64,000 bases of DNA from Pseudoalteromonas luteoviolacea (GCF_000814765.1 NZ_JWIC01000006.1:580563-644562), one strand, 5' to 3'. Counted from the first letter of the stretch, positions 37,304-47,050 are shown. Numbers and translations: made by a program. The notes: generated by a model from the sequence alone, not told the origin.

Positions 37304-37834
37304 ATGGCAATAAAAGCTAAAAAATATCTCTCAGCAATATTCGCATCTAGCGTTTTATTTGCAGGTACGGCCAGCGCTCAATTAGAGTCACTACCATCAT
37401 CTTTTAGTAGTATTCAAGTTCCATTTAAAAGCGAAGTAGCTGAAGCTCAGAGCAATGTTCAATCACCAATCACAGTTAGCAGTGGTGCATATGCGAGTAG
37501 CGGTGTTTCACCAACTTTATATAATACAGGCATATTCAGGTTTCTAAATTTACCCGTTGTCGGTTCAGTGCCTTCAAGTGCAAAAGTAAATGTTGTTAAC
37601 TATTACTATAACTATTCTTCTACACCTGCTGGCATGGTCGCTTATCTGTGTTGGAATGACACTAATAACTGTGTAAATGTCAGTAACAACAAATCTGGGC
37701 GACTAACTCAGTTTGGTAACAAGGCAGCGAATAAAAGTTTCTTCTTTGCCTTCGGTGTCAGTGGAAATGGCAGTGCACTACCTCGTCCTATTTATGGCGG
37801 AAAAAGCCAGGTTATCGTAAATTACGGGTATTAA
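37304..37834 (+). CDS. secreted FlhE-like protein, orphan
   Basis: A 176-residue protein with a signal peptide ending near TASA-Q. The region from about residue 55 to the end resembles flagellar protein FlhE: alternating strands, TPAGMVAYLCWNDTNNCVNV (E. coli TPAGLRVRLC..RCVEL), SGRLTQF, FFFAFGVSGNGSALPRPI and the nearly identical end SQVIVNYGY (E. coli SNQVIVNYR). FlhE is a periplasmic protein tied to flagellar assembly and proton leak control. Here there are no flagellar genes nearby. The N-terminal 50 residues are an added Ser-rich segment. The match is from memory of the family pattern. Confidence 0.6.
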   Translation: MAIKAKKYLSAIFASSVLFAGTASAQLESLPSSFSSIQVPFKSEVAEAQSNVQSPITVSSGAYASSGVSPTLYNTGIFRFLNLPVVGSVPSSAKVNVVNYYYNYSSTPAGMVAYLCWNDTNNCVNVSNNKSGRLTQFGNKAANKSFFFAFGVSGNGSALPRPIYGGKSQVIVNYGY

Positions 37835-37843
37835 AAACCAATC

Positions 37844-37866
37844 AGGCCTTACTTTAAGGCCTTTTT
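37844..37866. terminator. bidirectional terminator
   Basis: The stem AGGCCTT (37844-37850) / AAGGCCT (37856-37862), followed by T5, lies between the convergent FlhE-like gene and the next gene. Confidence 0.75.
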
Positions 37867-37868
37867 CA

Positions 37869-38354
37869 TTATGCATACGCATCTACCGCCAACATACCAG
37901 CCTTGACTTGATAATCCAGTGGCAAAGAGCGGTTAAAGTCAAGAATTTTATTAAAAATATCGGCATCTGAGGCGCCTTCATTTTTCATATTGTTATATAT
38001 TTGAATTCGCTGTTCTGTGACCACTGCCGCTTCTTTATCGAAATCATCTGACTTGCTAGCCCATTTTTTAAAAGCAACAGGATCAGTCAGAGGAGGAGCT
38101 TCGTTAAGATTTACTAGCATTTTATCAGGAATAAAGGAGACAGCTTCTGCCATATCGGCTGCAAATGAAGGGTCTGACTCTACTTGATCTTTAAAAACAT
38201 CCCAATTGAGCTTTCGATCCGATGTGCTAGGGGATTGCTCTGATTTTTCAGTTTGTGTTGCAGGTGACGTTACAGCAGTTTTATTGGCCGCTTGCGTAGT
38301 TTGATACTGCGATACTGCACTCGTTACTTGGTATGGGTTTGAGTTCAAAATCAT
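37869..38354 (-). CDS. hypothetical protein, 161 residues
   Basis: Not recognised. The N-terminal 45 residues are low complexity, rich in Gln, Thr, Ser and Ala (a likely disordered linker, no signal peptide). The C-terminal 110 residues are helical and acidic (WDVFKDQVESDPSFAADMAEAVSFIPDKML, KEAAVVTEQRIQIYNNMKNEGASDADIFNKILDF). The N-terminal start ILNSNPYQVTSAVSQYQ recalls proteins whose disordered head is exported by flagellar-type systems, but this is only a resemblance. A ribosome site (AAGGAGATAAG) precedes the ATG. Confidence 0.6.
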   Translation of the reverse strand: MILNSNPYQVTSAVSQYQTTQAANKTAVTSPATQTEKSEQSPSTSDRKLNWDVFKDQVESDPSFAADMAEAVSFIPDKMLVNLNEAPPLTDPVAFKKWASKSDDFDKEAAVVTEQRIQIYNNMKNEGASDADIFNKILDFNRSLPLDYQVKAGMLAVDAYA

Positions 38355-38736
38355 GACTTATCTCCTTATTCTCAGTAACGTCTAACATGCAAACAACAAG
38401 CCAACTTAAGTAATAAAAAATTCACATAAAATACAAGTGGTAACGAATTTGTCAGCCTGTAGCGGAAAGGTTTTGCCGCCCAGTAACACTTAAAAAATAA
38501 TAATGTTGCCGCTATAAACTGGGAGTTAGGTGATCGAGAGACACGAGTTTACTTACATTGTGTCAAGACTGAATCTGAACAGGATTAAAATGCACAAAGG
38601 CACAAACTCATGTCTTGCTCAGAGGTTTAAAAGGTTAATCGCATATCTGTTAGCACAGTGTAATGGGAAAAAGGCTGTCTATTAACTAAGCTAAAGTCTT
38701 CATCATTTTATTTCATGCAGATTCGAGGAAGAGTTC
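38355..38736. other. divergent intergenic region
   Basis: A 382-base region between two divergent genes that must hold both promoters. No RNA gene, repeat or strong operator is apparent. Confidence 0.5.
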
Positions 38737-40713
38737 ATGAAACATAACGTACGGATCTACCCCAGTAATACTACTAACCCCACACTGAACAATTCAGATT
38801 CAAAAAAAGCGAATCTCGCATTTTGCTTTTCTGGTGGAGGGTCTCGTGCGTTAACTTGCGCATGGGGTCAGATGTTAGGGTTAAATACACTTAACTTACT
38901 TGAAAAAGCCCGGTATATCTCATCTGTGTCTGGTGGTACTTGGGCATCGTCTATTTATTCATTTTTACCCTCTCAATACACTGATGAGCAACTACTTGGT
39001 AAGTATATCCAACCACAAAACTTGGCGGTTACTGCAAAACCAGGCAAGTTTGATATAACTAGTCTCGGTGAGCATAGCTTTGGTAATGTTCCAGCATCTA
39101 CTGGTATTGATAATTTATTGGTGACAGCTGCCGCATTTATAGCTAAAAATGAAAGTAAAGATCATCAGTGGCTTTGGACAGATATTGTTGCCACTCACAT
39201 ACTGTCTCATTTCAATTTAAGGGCTGAAGGACAGCATTCATGGACATCAACTAAGTCCTTCTCTTTATCTCAAAGCTATGCAGAAAACACATTTCCGTGT
39301 ATGACGCCTTCAATGGACAATTTTTTTTACTTGCGTCAGGGCCGACCATTTCTCATTATGAACAACAACATCATGCAGCCAGTTAAGTCGGTCGATAATG
39401 CTAAGGTAAATATTGTACAACTACCGAATCAAGCAACAGCGGTTTCTGCCGGCGCAAGAGGGAAGGTTCCTACCTGTATGACTTTGGGGGGCGGTCAGGT
39501 TGAGTCCTTTGCTTATGCTTCTAATTTAGAGCAGACAGGTGCAAGCACTTCACCGGTTGAAGTCGATGTTACACAACCCTATGCACTAGTAGATATTGTA
39601 AGTACATCTAGCTCATTTTTTGCAAACGCGCTGGCAACCATGTTTTCAGCTAAAATTAATGACCCTATGAGTCTTTCGCAAATATTAGATCGAGTAATGC
39701 CTTTATTAAGCGATTCGGACAAGACAAACTTGCTGACTGAATTTAAAAACGGTGTTGAAAAAGATGCTGTAACTAATCTATCAGCCGCTTTGGTGAACAG
39801 ATTTAAAAGCTTTATTGATAAAAATAAGCTCAATGAGATCGCAGATTTTATACCGAGACATAATTACTGGCCGATTGACGAAAAGAGCCAAAACTACCCA
39901 GATACTTTATACACCGATGGCGGAACATTAGACAATACGGGAGTGATAGGAATTTTATCTCAAACAGACAATGGGCAGGAACAACAAGCGGCGATCAAAT
40001 TAGTTGTATTTGACAACACAAGTGCCCCTTTAGTTAAAAAGTCAAAGATAGTTGCAGCGGGGCAAGCAGCGCCTTTATTCGGTATTGACTACGATAATAC
40101 GACCGGAAATTATCAACCATTTAATGACAGTCAAAAAGATCCCACACACCCTGCTTTTTGTGCCACCAGTTTGATACACGTATTCGACAATACTGCGAAT
40201 AATTCGGTTACGCCTTTTGAGCAATTAGTTAAAGGTTTATATGAAAGTAATGCAAATAATACTCAACCTGCATTCTTCCGAGTGGTATTAACAACTGTAG
40301 AAAACCCGTTAGCAAATATCTGTGCAGGCCGTACTGTTGAGGTTTTATATATTCAGAATGCGAAAATGCTTGATTGGCAGAATAGCCTCACTGACGCAAG
40401 TCTTCAGTCGCAAATTTTAGCCGGGCAGCAAGTCCAAAGCGCGTTTGGCTCTGAGATGGAAGATGCTGCCTTATTTGTCGACGCTCGATACAGCTTATCG
40501 TGGGATAGTAATAAAGTACTTGAGGATAAAACTTTATCTTTACTGAAAAATCCAGCAAAACCGTTTGCTAACTTTCCTTATTACAGTACATTTTTCAAAA
40601 TCGGGTTAGAGCCTAAAGAGTCTAACGCCCTGTCACAAATGTGGGCATGGGCACTTGCAGATGATGCAAGCTCATTAAAGGAGCAAATTAAGACATTTAT
40701 TGAAGAGGGGTGA
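38737..40713 (+). CDS. patatin / cytosolic PLA2-like phospholipase
   Basis: A 658-residue lipolytic-type protein. The oxyanion loop SGGGSRAL is at residues 32-39 and the nucleophile Ser65 lies in VSGGTW, the arrangement seen in eukaryotic-type PLA2-B/cPLA2 and patatin. The partner Asp is in YTDGGTLDNTGVIG (about 388-401), the D-G-(G/A) motif. The spacing between Ser and Asp is large (over 300 residues), closer to cPLA2 than to short patatins. There is no signal peptide or membrane helix. The substrate is probably a phospholipid or lysophospholipid. It stands alone with its own ribosome site (GAGGAAGAG). Confidence 0.8.
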   Translation: MKHNVRIYPSNTTNPTLNNSDSKKANLAFCFSGGGSRALTCAWGQMLGLNTLNLLEKARYISSVSGGTWASSIYSFLPSQYTDEQLLGKYIQPQNLAVTAKPGKFDITSLGEHSFGNVPASTGIDNLLVTAAAFIAKNESKDHQWLWTDIVATHILSHFNLRAEGQHSWTSTKSFSLSQSYAENTFPCMTPSMDNFFYLRQGRPFLIMNNNIMQPVKSVDNAKVNIVQLPNQATAVSAGARGKVPTCMTLGGGQVESFAYASNLEQTGASTSPVEVDVTQPYALVDIVSTSSSFFANALATMFSAKINDPMSLSQILDRVMPLLSDSDKTNLLTEFKNGVEKDAVTNLSAALVNRFKSFIDKNKLNEIADFIPRHNYWPIDEKSQNYPDTLYTDGGTLDNTGVIGILSQTDNGQEQQAAIKLVVFDNTSAPLVKKSKIVAAGQAAPLFGIDYDNTTGNYQPFNDSQKDPTHPAFCATSLIHVFDNTANNSVTPFEQLVKGLYESNANNTQPAFFRVVLTTVENPLANICAGRTVEVLYIQNAKMLDWQNSLTDASLQSQILAGQQVQSAFGSEMEDAALFVDARYSLSWDSNKVLEDKTLSLLKNPAKPFANFPYYSTFFKIGLEPKESNALSQMWAWALADDASSLKEQIKTFIEEG

Positions 40714-40956
40714 TTGAACTCACCTTTGATACATAAGCGTGCCTTCAACGGCCAACTACAACACTTGCAAGCTGGCTGTTGATGTATTTTATGCTAGCGA
40801 GTAAATCGTATTTAACTGTTATGTTGGCTTTGACAATTTAAATCGTTGCGTTAGTTCATTTTAATTAAATGAATTGTTCAACATACTTTTTAAATTAGCA
40901 AATTAACCCTTTGAGTAATACACTGGCTTTAAATTTAGTTAAGCAAATAAACCGGT

Positions 40957-41505
40957 ATGAAACACATTGAGCATTTTAAATTAATGGCATTGTATAACCA
41001 GCGTATGAATTGTCAGTTAGTCAGCGCTGCAAAAACGCTCAAACACAATCAACTTAGAGATGATAAAGGCGCCTTTTTTGGTTCAATACTGGGCACGCTG
41101 AATCACTTAATCATAGGGGATATGATCTGGTTACTTAGGTTTGCAAAGCACTCCAATCGCTATCAAGCGCTTATACAGCTGAGCGAGTTGCCTTATCCAA
41201 ACAGCTTAGGCGATATATTATATGACCAATTAGAACCATTGGTTAAAGTGAGAAAGCAATTGGATCTGGCAATTTTGGAATGGCTGAATAATGAAGTACA
41301 TGAAGCTGATTTTCATACCACTTTGACTTATAGAAATACAAAAGGTGAAGTCAGTGAAAGGGAATTTAGTGAGCTTTTATCTCACATGTTTAACCATCAG
41401 ACACATCATAGAGGCCAAATATCAACGTTATTTAATCAGTTAGGGGTTGATATTGGCACTACAGACTATTTAGTAGATATACCCGATAACAAAAGTATTG
41501 GCTAA
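40957..41505 (+). CDS. DinB family protein
   Basis: A 182-residue four-helix-bundle protein of the DinB/DUF664 family. The three metal-ligand histidines typical of the family are present: one in LNHLIIGD (helix 2) and the pair in FNHQTHHRGQ (helix 4). Such proteins include bacillithiol- or glutathione-dependent transferases and many of unknown role. No SOS box was noticed upstream. Confidence 0.85.
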   Translation: MKHIEHFKLMALYNQRMNCQLVSAAKTLKHNQLRDDKGAFFGSILGTLNHLIIGDMIWLLRFAKHSNRYQALIQLSELPYPNSLGDILYDQLEPLVKVRKQLDLAILEWLNNEVHEADFHTTLTYRNTKGEVSEREFSELLSHMFNHQTHHRGQISTLFNQLGVDIGTTDYLVDIPDNKSIG

Positions 41506-41616
41506 ATTATTAAAAGTATGATCATAAATAAGGATAGTTAAAGTAAAGCATTGAGCCTTAGCAAATCATTGCTACACTTTTTTGTACGAATCACAATTTG
41601 AAAGGCAGTTAGCTAA

Positions 41617-43397
41617 GTGGAAAAAAAATCAAGCAAAGCGTTAAGCACATTACGTTTGAACTTTTCCCTTGTGATTTTGATTGGTTTAGGACTCACGCTT
41701 GCTTCTTTATTTTTTTACCACAAGGTAGAAACGCAATGGCGATACTACTCAACCAATATTTACGAAGTGTATTATTTACATGATGATTTAGTGCAGCACT
41801 TCGGATATGGAGGCTTCATCCATAACTTTAAAAACTTAGTCCTCAGAAAAGATAAAGCGCGATATGAGCCTGAGTTAAGAAAATCAATTGTTGAGATCAA
41901 GGAAATCATTTCAACATTAGAGCGTTTTGAACAATACGATAACCAGTCCTTAAAAATCATTAAAAGCGTTGTAAATGAATACGAAGATAATCTGTCGCTC
42001 GCTTTGCAGCTAATTGATAAGGGTGCTTCAAGTGAAGAAATCGACAAAGCTGTCCAAGTGGACGATACGGATGCGCTAGCTGCTTTAGCGAAGTTTCATT
42101 TAGATAGCCGAGTACGGATCAACGAGGAAGAAGACCAATTAAGCAATAACTTTGTCATAGCCCATACCGTTAATGTAATCAGCGTTATGATTTTTATCGG
42201 TGTACTGGTGCTTTATTTTTTCAGACTGAAAAGTGCATTTGAAAAAGAATATATTCTTAAGTTAGAGGCACAGAAAGCATCACAAGCCAAATCAGATTTC
42301 TTGGCCAATATGAGTCATGAAGTGAGAACACCACTGAATGGAGTAATGGGCTCTTTACAGCAACTGCATTCAGACCTAACGAGAGAAAAAGATATTGAAA
42401 CGGTATCTGTTGCGCTCCAATCTTGCAAGAGCTTACTTAAGATTATCAATGATATACTCGACTTTTCAAAAGTAGAAGCCAATGAATTGTCGCTTGATAA
42501 TATTGAGTTTTCATTGGGTAATTTGATAGATAACCTAAACTCTGACTTTTCTTTATCCGCAAAAATAAGTCAATTTCATTCACAATCAGCATAGATAGTG
42601 AGCTGAAAAATAGCATTTGGAAAGGCGATCCAATCAGAGTTCAACAAGTTTTGAATAATCTAGTATCAAATGCAATTAAATTCACTGATAACGGGGGAGT
42701 CACCGTCGAAATATACACAGACGATACAAAGCTATCGCCTATGATTGTATTCAAAATTTCCGATACCGGCATAGGTATGTCAAAAGAAGGTCTAAGTAAT
42801 CTATTTAAACGTTTTCAACAAGCAGATAACTCCATAACTCGTCGATTTGGTGGTACAGGACTGGGGATGTCCATTACTGATAATCTCGTTGAGCTTATGG
42901 GCGGCGAAATTATTGTTAACAGTCAAGAGAGTAAAGGTACGAATGTCGTCGTTCGTCTGCCATTAATAAAGCAACAAGCGAGTAAGAAGAAACACATTAA
43001 AAATTTTGAAAACAAAATAGTGATCCCCGTTTTAGCTGAAAAGCATATCCTAGTCGCTGAAGATGATCCGATTAATATCCGAGTGATAACTGCGATGTTA
43101 GAAAAAACAAAAGCTCATGTAACGATTGCAAAAAATGGTATTGAAGCTGTCGAGGCTTTTAGAAATAATGTACCTGACTTAGTTCTTATGGATATTCAAA
43201 TGCCTCAAATGAGTGGTATCCAAGCGTGTGAACTTATACGGCTAGAAAATAAGTGCCTACCCGTTATTGCCCTCACTGCAAATGTAATGAAAGGCGACAT
43301 AGAGCAATATGCGCAAAGCGGATTCACTGCCCATGTCGCAAAGCCAATAGACCAAACACTGCTATATAAATCGTTGAGTGAACATATTAAAGAATAA
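41617..43397 (+). pseudogene. hybrid sensor histidine kinase, frameshifted
   Basis: One gene in two frames. The left part (GTG 41617 to 42594) has a membrane helix (about 12-31), a helical periplasmic domain, a second helix (about 186-206) and a HisKA domain with [15 protein letters not shown], then leaves frame after LSLSAKI. The right part carries [39 protein letters not shown], the ATPase G boxes (DTGIGM, GGTGLGMSI) and a receiver with VAEDDPINIRV, phospho-acceptor Asp in LVLMDIQMP, and the C-terminal Lys in AKPID. Adding one A to the A5 run at 42561-42565 joins them into 593 residues. No partner regulator is adjacent. Confidence 0.88.
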
Positions 43398-43409
43398 ATT
43401 TAATACAAG

Positions 43410-43439
43410 TGGTATTGGCACACAATGGCGCCAACACCA
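43410..43439. terminator. hairpin between convergent genes
   Basis: TGGTATTGGC (43410-43419) pairs with GCCAACACCA (43430-43439) with one mismatch and a 10-base loop. No T tract is present. Confidence 0.35.
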
Positions 43440-43453
43440 TAAATGCTGACAAG

Positions 43454-43684
43454 TTAGTCTCCTAGTAAACTTTTATACACAGAGGCAACCACAGGGTTTG
43501 ATTCTCCAACTTTTTTCGTTAAATAAATTGTGATTTGCGTAACGACAACTGCGAAACACAGCGAAGTCACTTCCAAAATTGGCAAAGGTGAAAACAGCAT
43601 CAACAGTGCGAGATTACCCCAGCATAAAACACAAAATAGCCATGCTGCAATTAGCTTTTTCTCATTAGTATTTATCGAATTCAT
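43454..43684 (-). CDS. small two-helix membrane protein B
   Basis: A 76-residue protein with two hydrophobic helices (about 11-28 and 35-53). I start it at ATG 43684, which has GAGG eight bases upstream; an ATG two codons earlier is too close to that site. It resembles the product of the gene just upstream in length, helix spacing and hydropathy, so the two may be ancient duplicates. The stop of the upstream gene lies 19 bases before this start, so they form a two-gene unit. Function unknown. Confidence 0.6.
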   Translation of the reverse strand: MNSINTNEKKLIAAWLFCVLCWGNLALLMLFSPLPILEVTSLCFAVVVTQITIYLTKKVGESNPVVASVYKSLLGD

Positions 43685-43703
43685 AATCATTGCCTCGTAT
43701 TGA

Positions 43704-43982
43704 TTAATCTTTAAGGTCTCGTTGTCCGGTGAGTTTATTTTTAATTGCACGAACAATGGCTTTCCTGCCATCTACAACAGCAACACCGAGTACTGCTGCA
43801 GTACACCAAACTGCGACTTCAGTGGTAATGGCTGCAATTGTTACCGCAGTAATGTGCATGCTTTTAGTTTCTGTTGTGAAAAGTATGACAAGCATAGCCA
43901 CCCAGCTGATTGCCACGACAAACCAAATCGTGCTTAGCACACGCTTTTTATTCAATTGTTGTAACTTTTTCAAAGCTTGCAT
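43704..43982 (-). CDS. small two-helix membrane protein A
   Basis: A 92-residue protein: a basic amphipathic N-terminus (ALKKLQQLNKKRVL), two hydrophobic helices (about 16-35 and 43-68) and a basic C-terminal tail (RKAIVRAIKNKLTGQRDLKD). AAAGGAGCAAAA precedes the ATG. It is divergent from the ECF sigma gene about 200 bases away, so it might belong to that regulon. No family recognised. Confidence 0.6.
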   Translation of the reverse strand: MQALKKLQQLNKKRVLSTIWFVVAISWVAMLVILFTTETKSMHITAVTIAAITTEVAVWCTAAVLGVAVVDGRKAIVRAIKNKLTGQRDLKD

Positions 43983-44183
43983 TTTTGCTCCTTTGATAAT
44001 TGTGTGAATGTATTGTTTGATCTGATTAGTCGTTGAGGAAATAAATCTATTACAAACTTTTTAAACTTTTTTTGTTCGATATACAATCAGCAATAATTGA
44101 CACCATAAAAATATTTAAGATTTTTTGTAATGATTGTGTTTCTGTAACGACTAATAATAAAAACAACTTGGAGGCATAGATCG

Positions 44184-44687
44184 TTGGTAAGTATCACCAA
44201 GGACATAGATAAAGAAGAAGTCATCGCGCAATTTTGGCCACAAATAAGCCGTGCCGCATCAGGTTACGAAAGTCGACCTGCTTTATCAGATGAATTAGCA
44301 CAAGAGATGGCGCTATCTGTTTGGCGATCGCTAGAAGGGTTTAACGATCAATGTTCACTCAATACGTATATTTACCGTGTAATTCACAATACGGCCATTG
44401 ATCACATAAGACGACATAGTAGAATTTCAGAAGATGAATTAGACGAAGCAACACTTTGTGAATCTCCAACACCAGAAAAAAGCGCTTTACAAGCGCAAAG
44501 GCAACATCAATTGATCATTGCGGTCAACAAGCTGCCACTCAGTTTGAGGCAAGTTATGCTGCTGAAATTAGAGGACTTAAATAACATAGAAATGAGTGAA
44601 GTGTTAGGGATAAGCGAAGCAAATGTCGGTGTGAGGCTACACCGAGCAAAAGAGCAATTATCAACATTACTAGCAGGTATGAACTAA
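44184..44687 (+). CDS. ECF-type RNA polymerase sigma factor
   Basis: A 167-residue sigma-70 family protein of the extracytoplasmic-function type. Region 2 is seen at about 30-75 (LAQEMALSVWRSLEGF, CSLNTYIYRVIHNTAIDHIRRH) and region 4 at about 110-160 (LPLSLRQVMLLKLEDLNNIEMSEVLGISEANVGVRLHRAKEQL). Regions 1 and 3 are absent, as expected. It starts at TTG 44184 with GGAGG about 10 bases upstream. Its stop overlaps the start of the following membrane protein (TAATG), the usual sigma / anti-sigma pairing. Confidence 0.92.
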   Translation: MVSITKDIDKEEVIAQFWPQISRAASGYESRPALSDELAQEMALSVWRSLEGFNDQCSLNTYIYRVIHNTAIDHIRRHSRISEDELDEATLCESPTPEKSALQAQRQHQLIIAVNKLPLSLRQVMLLKLEDLNNIEMSEVLGISEANVGVRLHRAKEQLSTLLAGMN

Positions 44688-45245
44688 TGGATAATAATGA
44701 ATTTGAACAATTGTCATCCCTTTTGGCAATCAACGGAAAAAAAGCCTCAACCACACATGGATCAGTTGCTTAAACGACATAAAAGGCAAAGTGCAATTTT
44801 AAAGTTTAATGTGTGCTTTGAAGCGTTGGCAATCCTCAGCGTTTGTTACTTGTTAGTGTGGGCATATATCGACGGTAAGGGGTTACTTGAACTTGTCTGG
44901 ATTGGATTTGTCACTTTTTGGGCGATTGCCATTTTTGTTTTGACTGTAAAAAGTCGTTTAGATAGCTTGAACCAACTGAAAAGTGAAAATATAAGCACTT
45001 CTCTTGAAGTTCACAAAAAATTGTTGAGAAACGAGATCTATAGATGGACCCTATATGCCAAAGGTACTTGGATATTTATTTTAGGTTTTGGCCTCTTTAA
45101 CTTGAGCATATGTTATTCCGATGTATGTCAAATAAACAACTTCGCCCTTGAAGGGGGGTTATTACTGGGATTGCTTGCATCCATTGCGTTCTATATATTT
45201 AGAAATCGAAAAGCCAAAGAAGTTTTAAAAACTTTAGAGCAGTAG
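44687..45245 (+). CDS. membrane protein, probable anti-sigma partner, frameshifted near its start
   Basis: The gene seems to begin at ATG 44687, overlapping the sigma stop, with MDNNEFEQLSSL, but this frame ends early. Removing one T of the T4 run at 44721-44724 gives MDNNEFEQLSSLWQSTEK, joining the downstream frame that codes for the rest; the restored protein has 185 residues. As drawn, only the downstream frame from 44697 (182 residues) is translatable at length. It has a cytoplasmic N-terminal segment and four hydrophobic helices in two pairs (two about 38-80, two about 122-165). Position and coupling argue for an anti-sigma factor, though no zinc-binding anti-sigma motif is visible. Confidence 0.7.
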
Positions 45246-45535
45246 GCTGAAACGGACAGAATGAAGAAAGCATGACCGTTTGTTGTGCTTTCAAAATTAT
45301 AGAATTTTAAATAAGACAAATAAATCCAATTTTATTGTAATAAAGTGGATTATAAGACTTGTTGATTCGATTATAACGCCTGTGTTTATCATCGATATTT
45401 AAATAATATATTTTGTGGCTCTAAAAATCTTTCATATGCGCTTGTATTCCTACAAGTTTGTCTAATACTTAACGTCAATCATTGTAGTAGTCATGATATT
45501 TTCATAGGTAACTGAAAGACGAAGGAAATCAAATT

Positions 45536-46985
45536 TTGACATTTGACGAATGTGAACTGCAAAAACTATTTGGACATGAAGCGGCAGAGGATGAAGATCC
45601 AGAAAGACTAAATGCATACTATTTTAAGGGAAAAACATATAACCAAGTAGTTAATGACCTACCTTTAAGAATTGTTGTAGGACATAAAGGAATAGGCAAG
45701 TCCGCTTTATTTAAAATTGCAATTGAAGAAGAAGCTCAAAACAATAGGTTAACGATTTTAATAAAACCAGACGATATAATTTCAATTGGTGAAGATACTG
45801 ATGACTTCTTAAGACTTATTCGAGATTGGAAAACTGGAATCAGTGAAATTATTTCTCGACAAGCTTTACAATCGTTTGGTTTATTATTTGAAGGTTGGAG
45901 GGGAAAGCTTAACAATTTTGGTGGACTAACATTAGAATTCTTAAGTTCAACACTTAATTCAGGTGCTCATGTCGACCTTGAACCTTCAAAAAAACTGATA
46001 CTAAACAATTTCCTAAAAACAAATAAGATATCTGTTTACATTGATGACCTAGATCGTGGGTGGCAAGGCCGTCGTAGCGATATCTTAAGAATTTCAGCAC
46101 TATTAAATGCTGTACGAGATTTGTCTACGGAAAACAGAGGAATATATTTTAGGGTTAGCTTACGTTCAGATGTGTATTATTTGGCGCGAACATCAGATGA
46201 GTCTACTGATAAAATAGAAGGTTCTGTAATTTGGTATGCATGGACAAATCATGAAATACTCGTAATTTTAGTCAAAAGAATTGAAAGCTACTTTGGACGC
46301 GAGGTCAATGAACAAGAGTTGTTAAGTAAACATCAATCAGAGTTATTTAAATATCTAGCTCCAATTATTGAAGAAAGGTTTACAGGGAAAGGGCACTGGA
46401 AAAATGCCCCTATGTACAGGGTGCTGATGTCTTTAATTAGAAAACGCCCTAGAGACTTAGTGAAGCTTCTTACACTTGCTGGTAGGCAAGCAAGAGTGAA
46501 TGACTCCAACATAATAATGACAAAACATTTTCTTGAAATATTTGAAGAATACTCACAAGGAAGGCTCCAAGATACAATTAACGAATATAGATCGGAATTA
46601 CCCCATGTTGAAAAGCTCATTTTAGGAATGAGACCTTCTAAAGTACAAAGAAAAGCTTCACAAGGATATGTATATAGTACTGATAACTTGATGAAAAAAA
46701 ATTCGAGATATTGAAGAGCAAGGTAGATATAGGATGAGCAATGGTTTGGTTATGGATACTAAAGGAATAGCTGCATTCTTATACAAAATCAATTTTATAA
46801 CTGCACGGAAGGAATTACCTCAGGGTATAGATCGCAAGTATTTTGAAGAAAACAGGTATTTGTCAAATAAGTTCACGGAATTTGGTTATGATTGGGAAGT
46901 TCATCCAGCATATAGGTGGGCCTTGCAACCTGAAAACCCACTTCAAATATTTCAAGAGCTGCAACTAAATAGTGATGATAGCTAA
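45536..46985 (+). pseudogene. P-loop ATPase, Sll1717 family, frameshifted at an A8 run
   Basis: The left part (TTG 45536, AAGGA nine bases upstream, to 46714) has Walker A GHKGIGKS at residues 49-56 and Walker B VYIDDLDRGW near 165-174, followed by a sensor-type Arg region (FRVSLRSDV) and a helical C-terminal part. It runs off after LMKK. The other frame continues IRDIEEQGRYRMSNGLVMDTKGI and ends with YDWEVHPAYRWALQP, a tail that I associate with Sll1717-family ATPases. Taking one A out of the A8 run at 46694-46701 yields 482 residues. Family members are soluble STAND/KAP-like ATPases of unknown role, sometimes found near defence genes. No defence partner is recognisable beside it. Confidence 0.75.
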
Positions 46986-46997
46986 TAAATGTATAAC

Positions 46998-47028
46998 TGA
47001 GCAATGTTCTCATTAAGCACATTGCTCA
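46998..47028. terminator. bidirectional terminator
   Basis: A perfect 10-bp stem TGAGCAATGT (46998-47007) / ACATTGCTCA (47019-47028) with T-rich DNA after it, between the ATPase gene and a convergent small gene. Confidence 0.7.
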
Positions 47029-47050
47029 TACTTAAATTTTTTAAAAAAGC

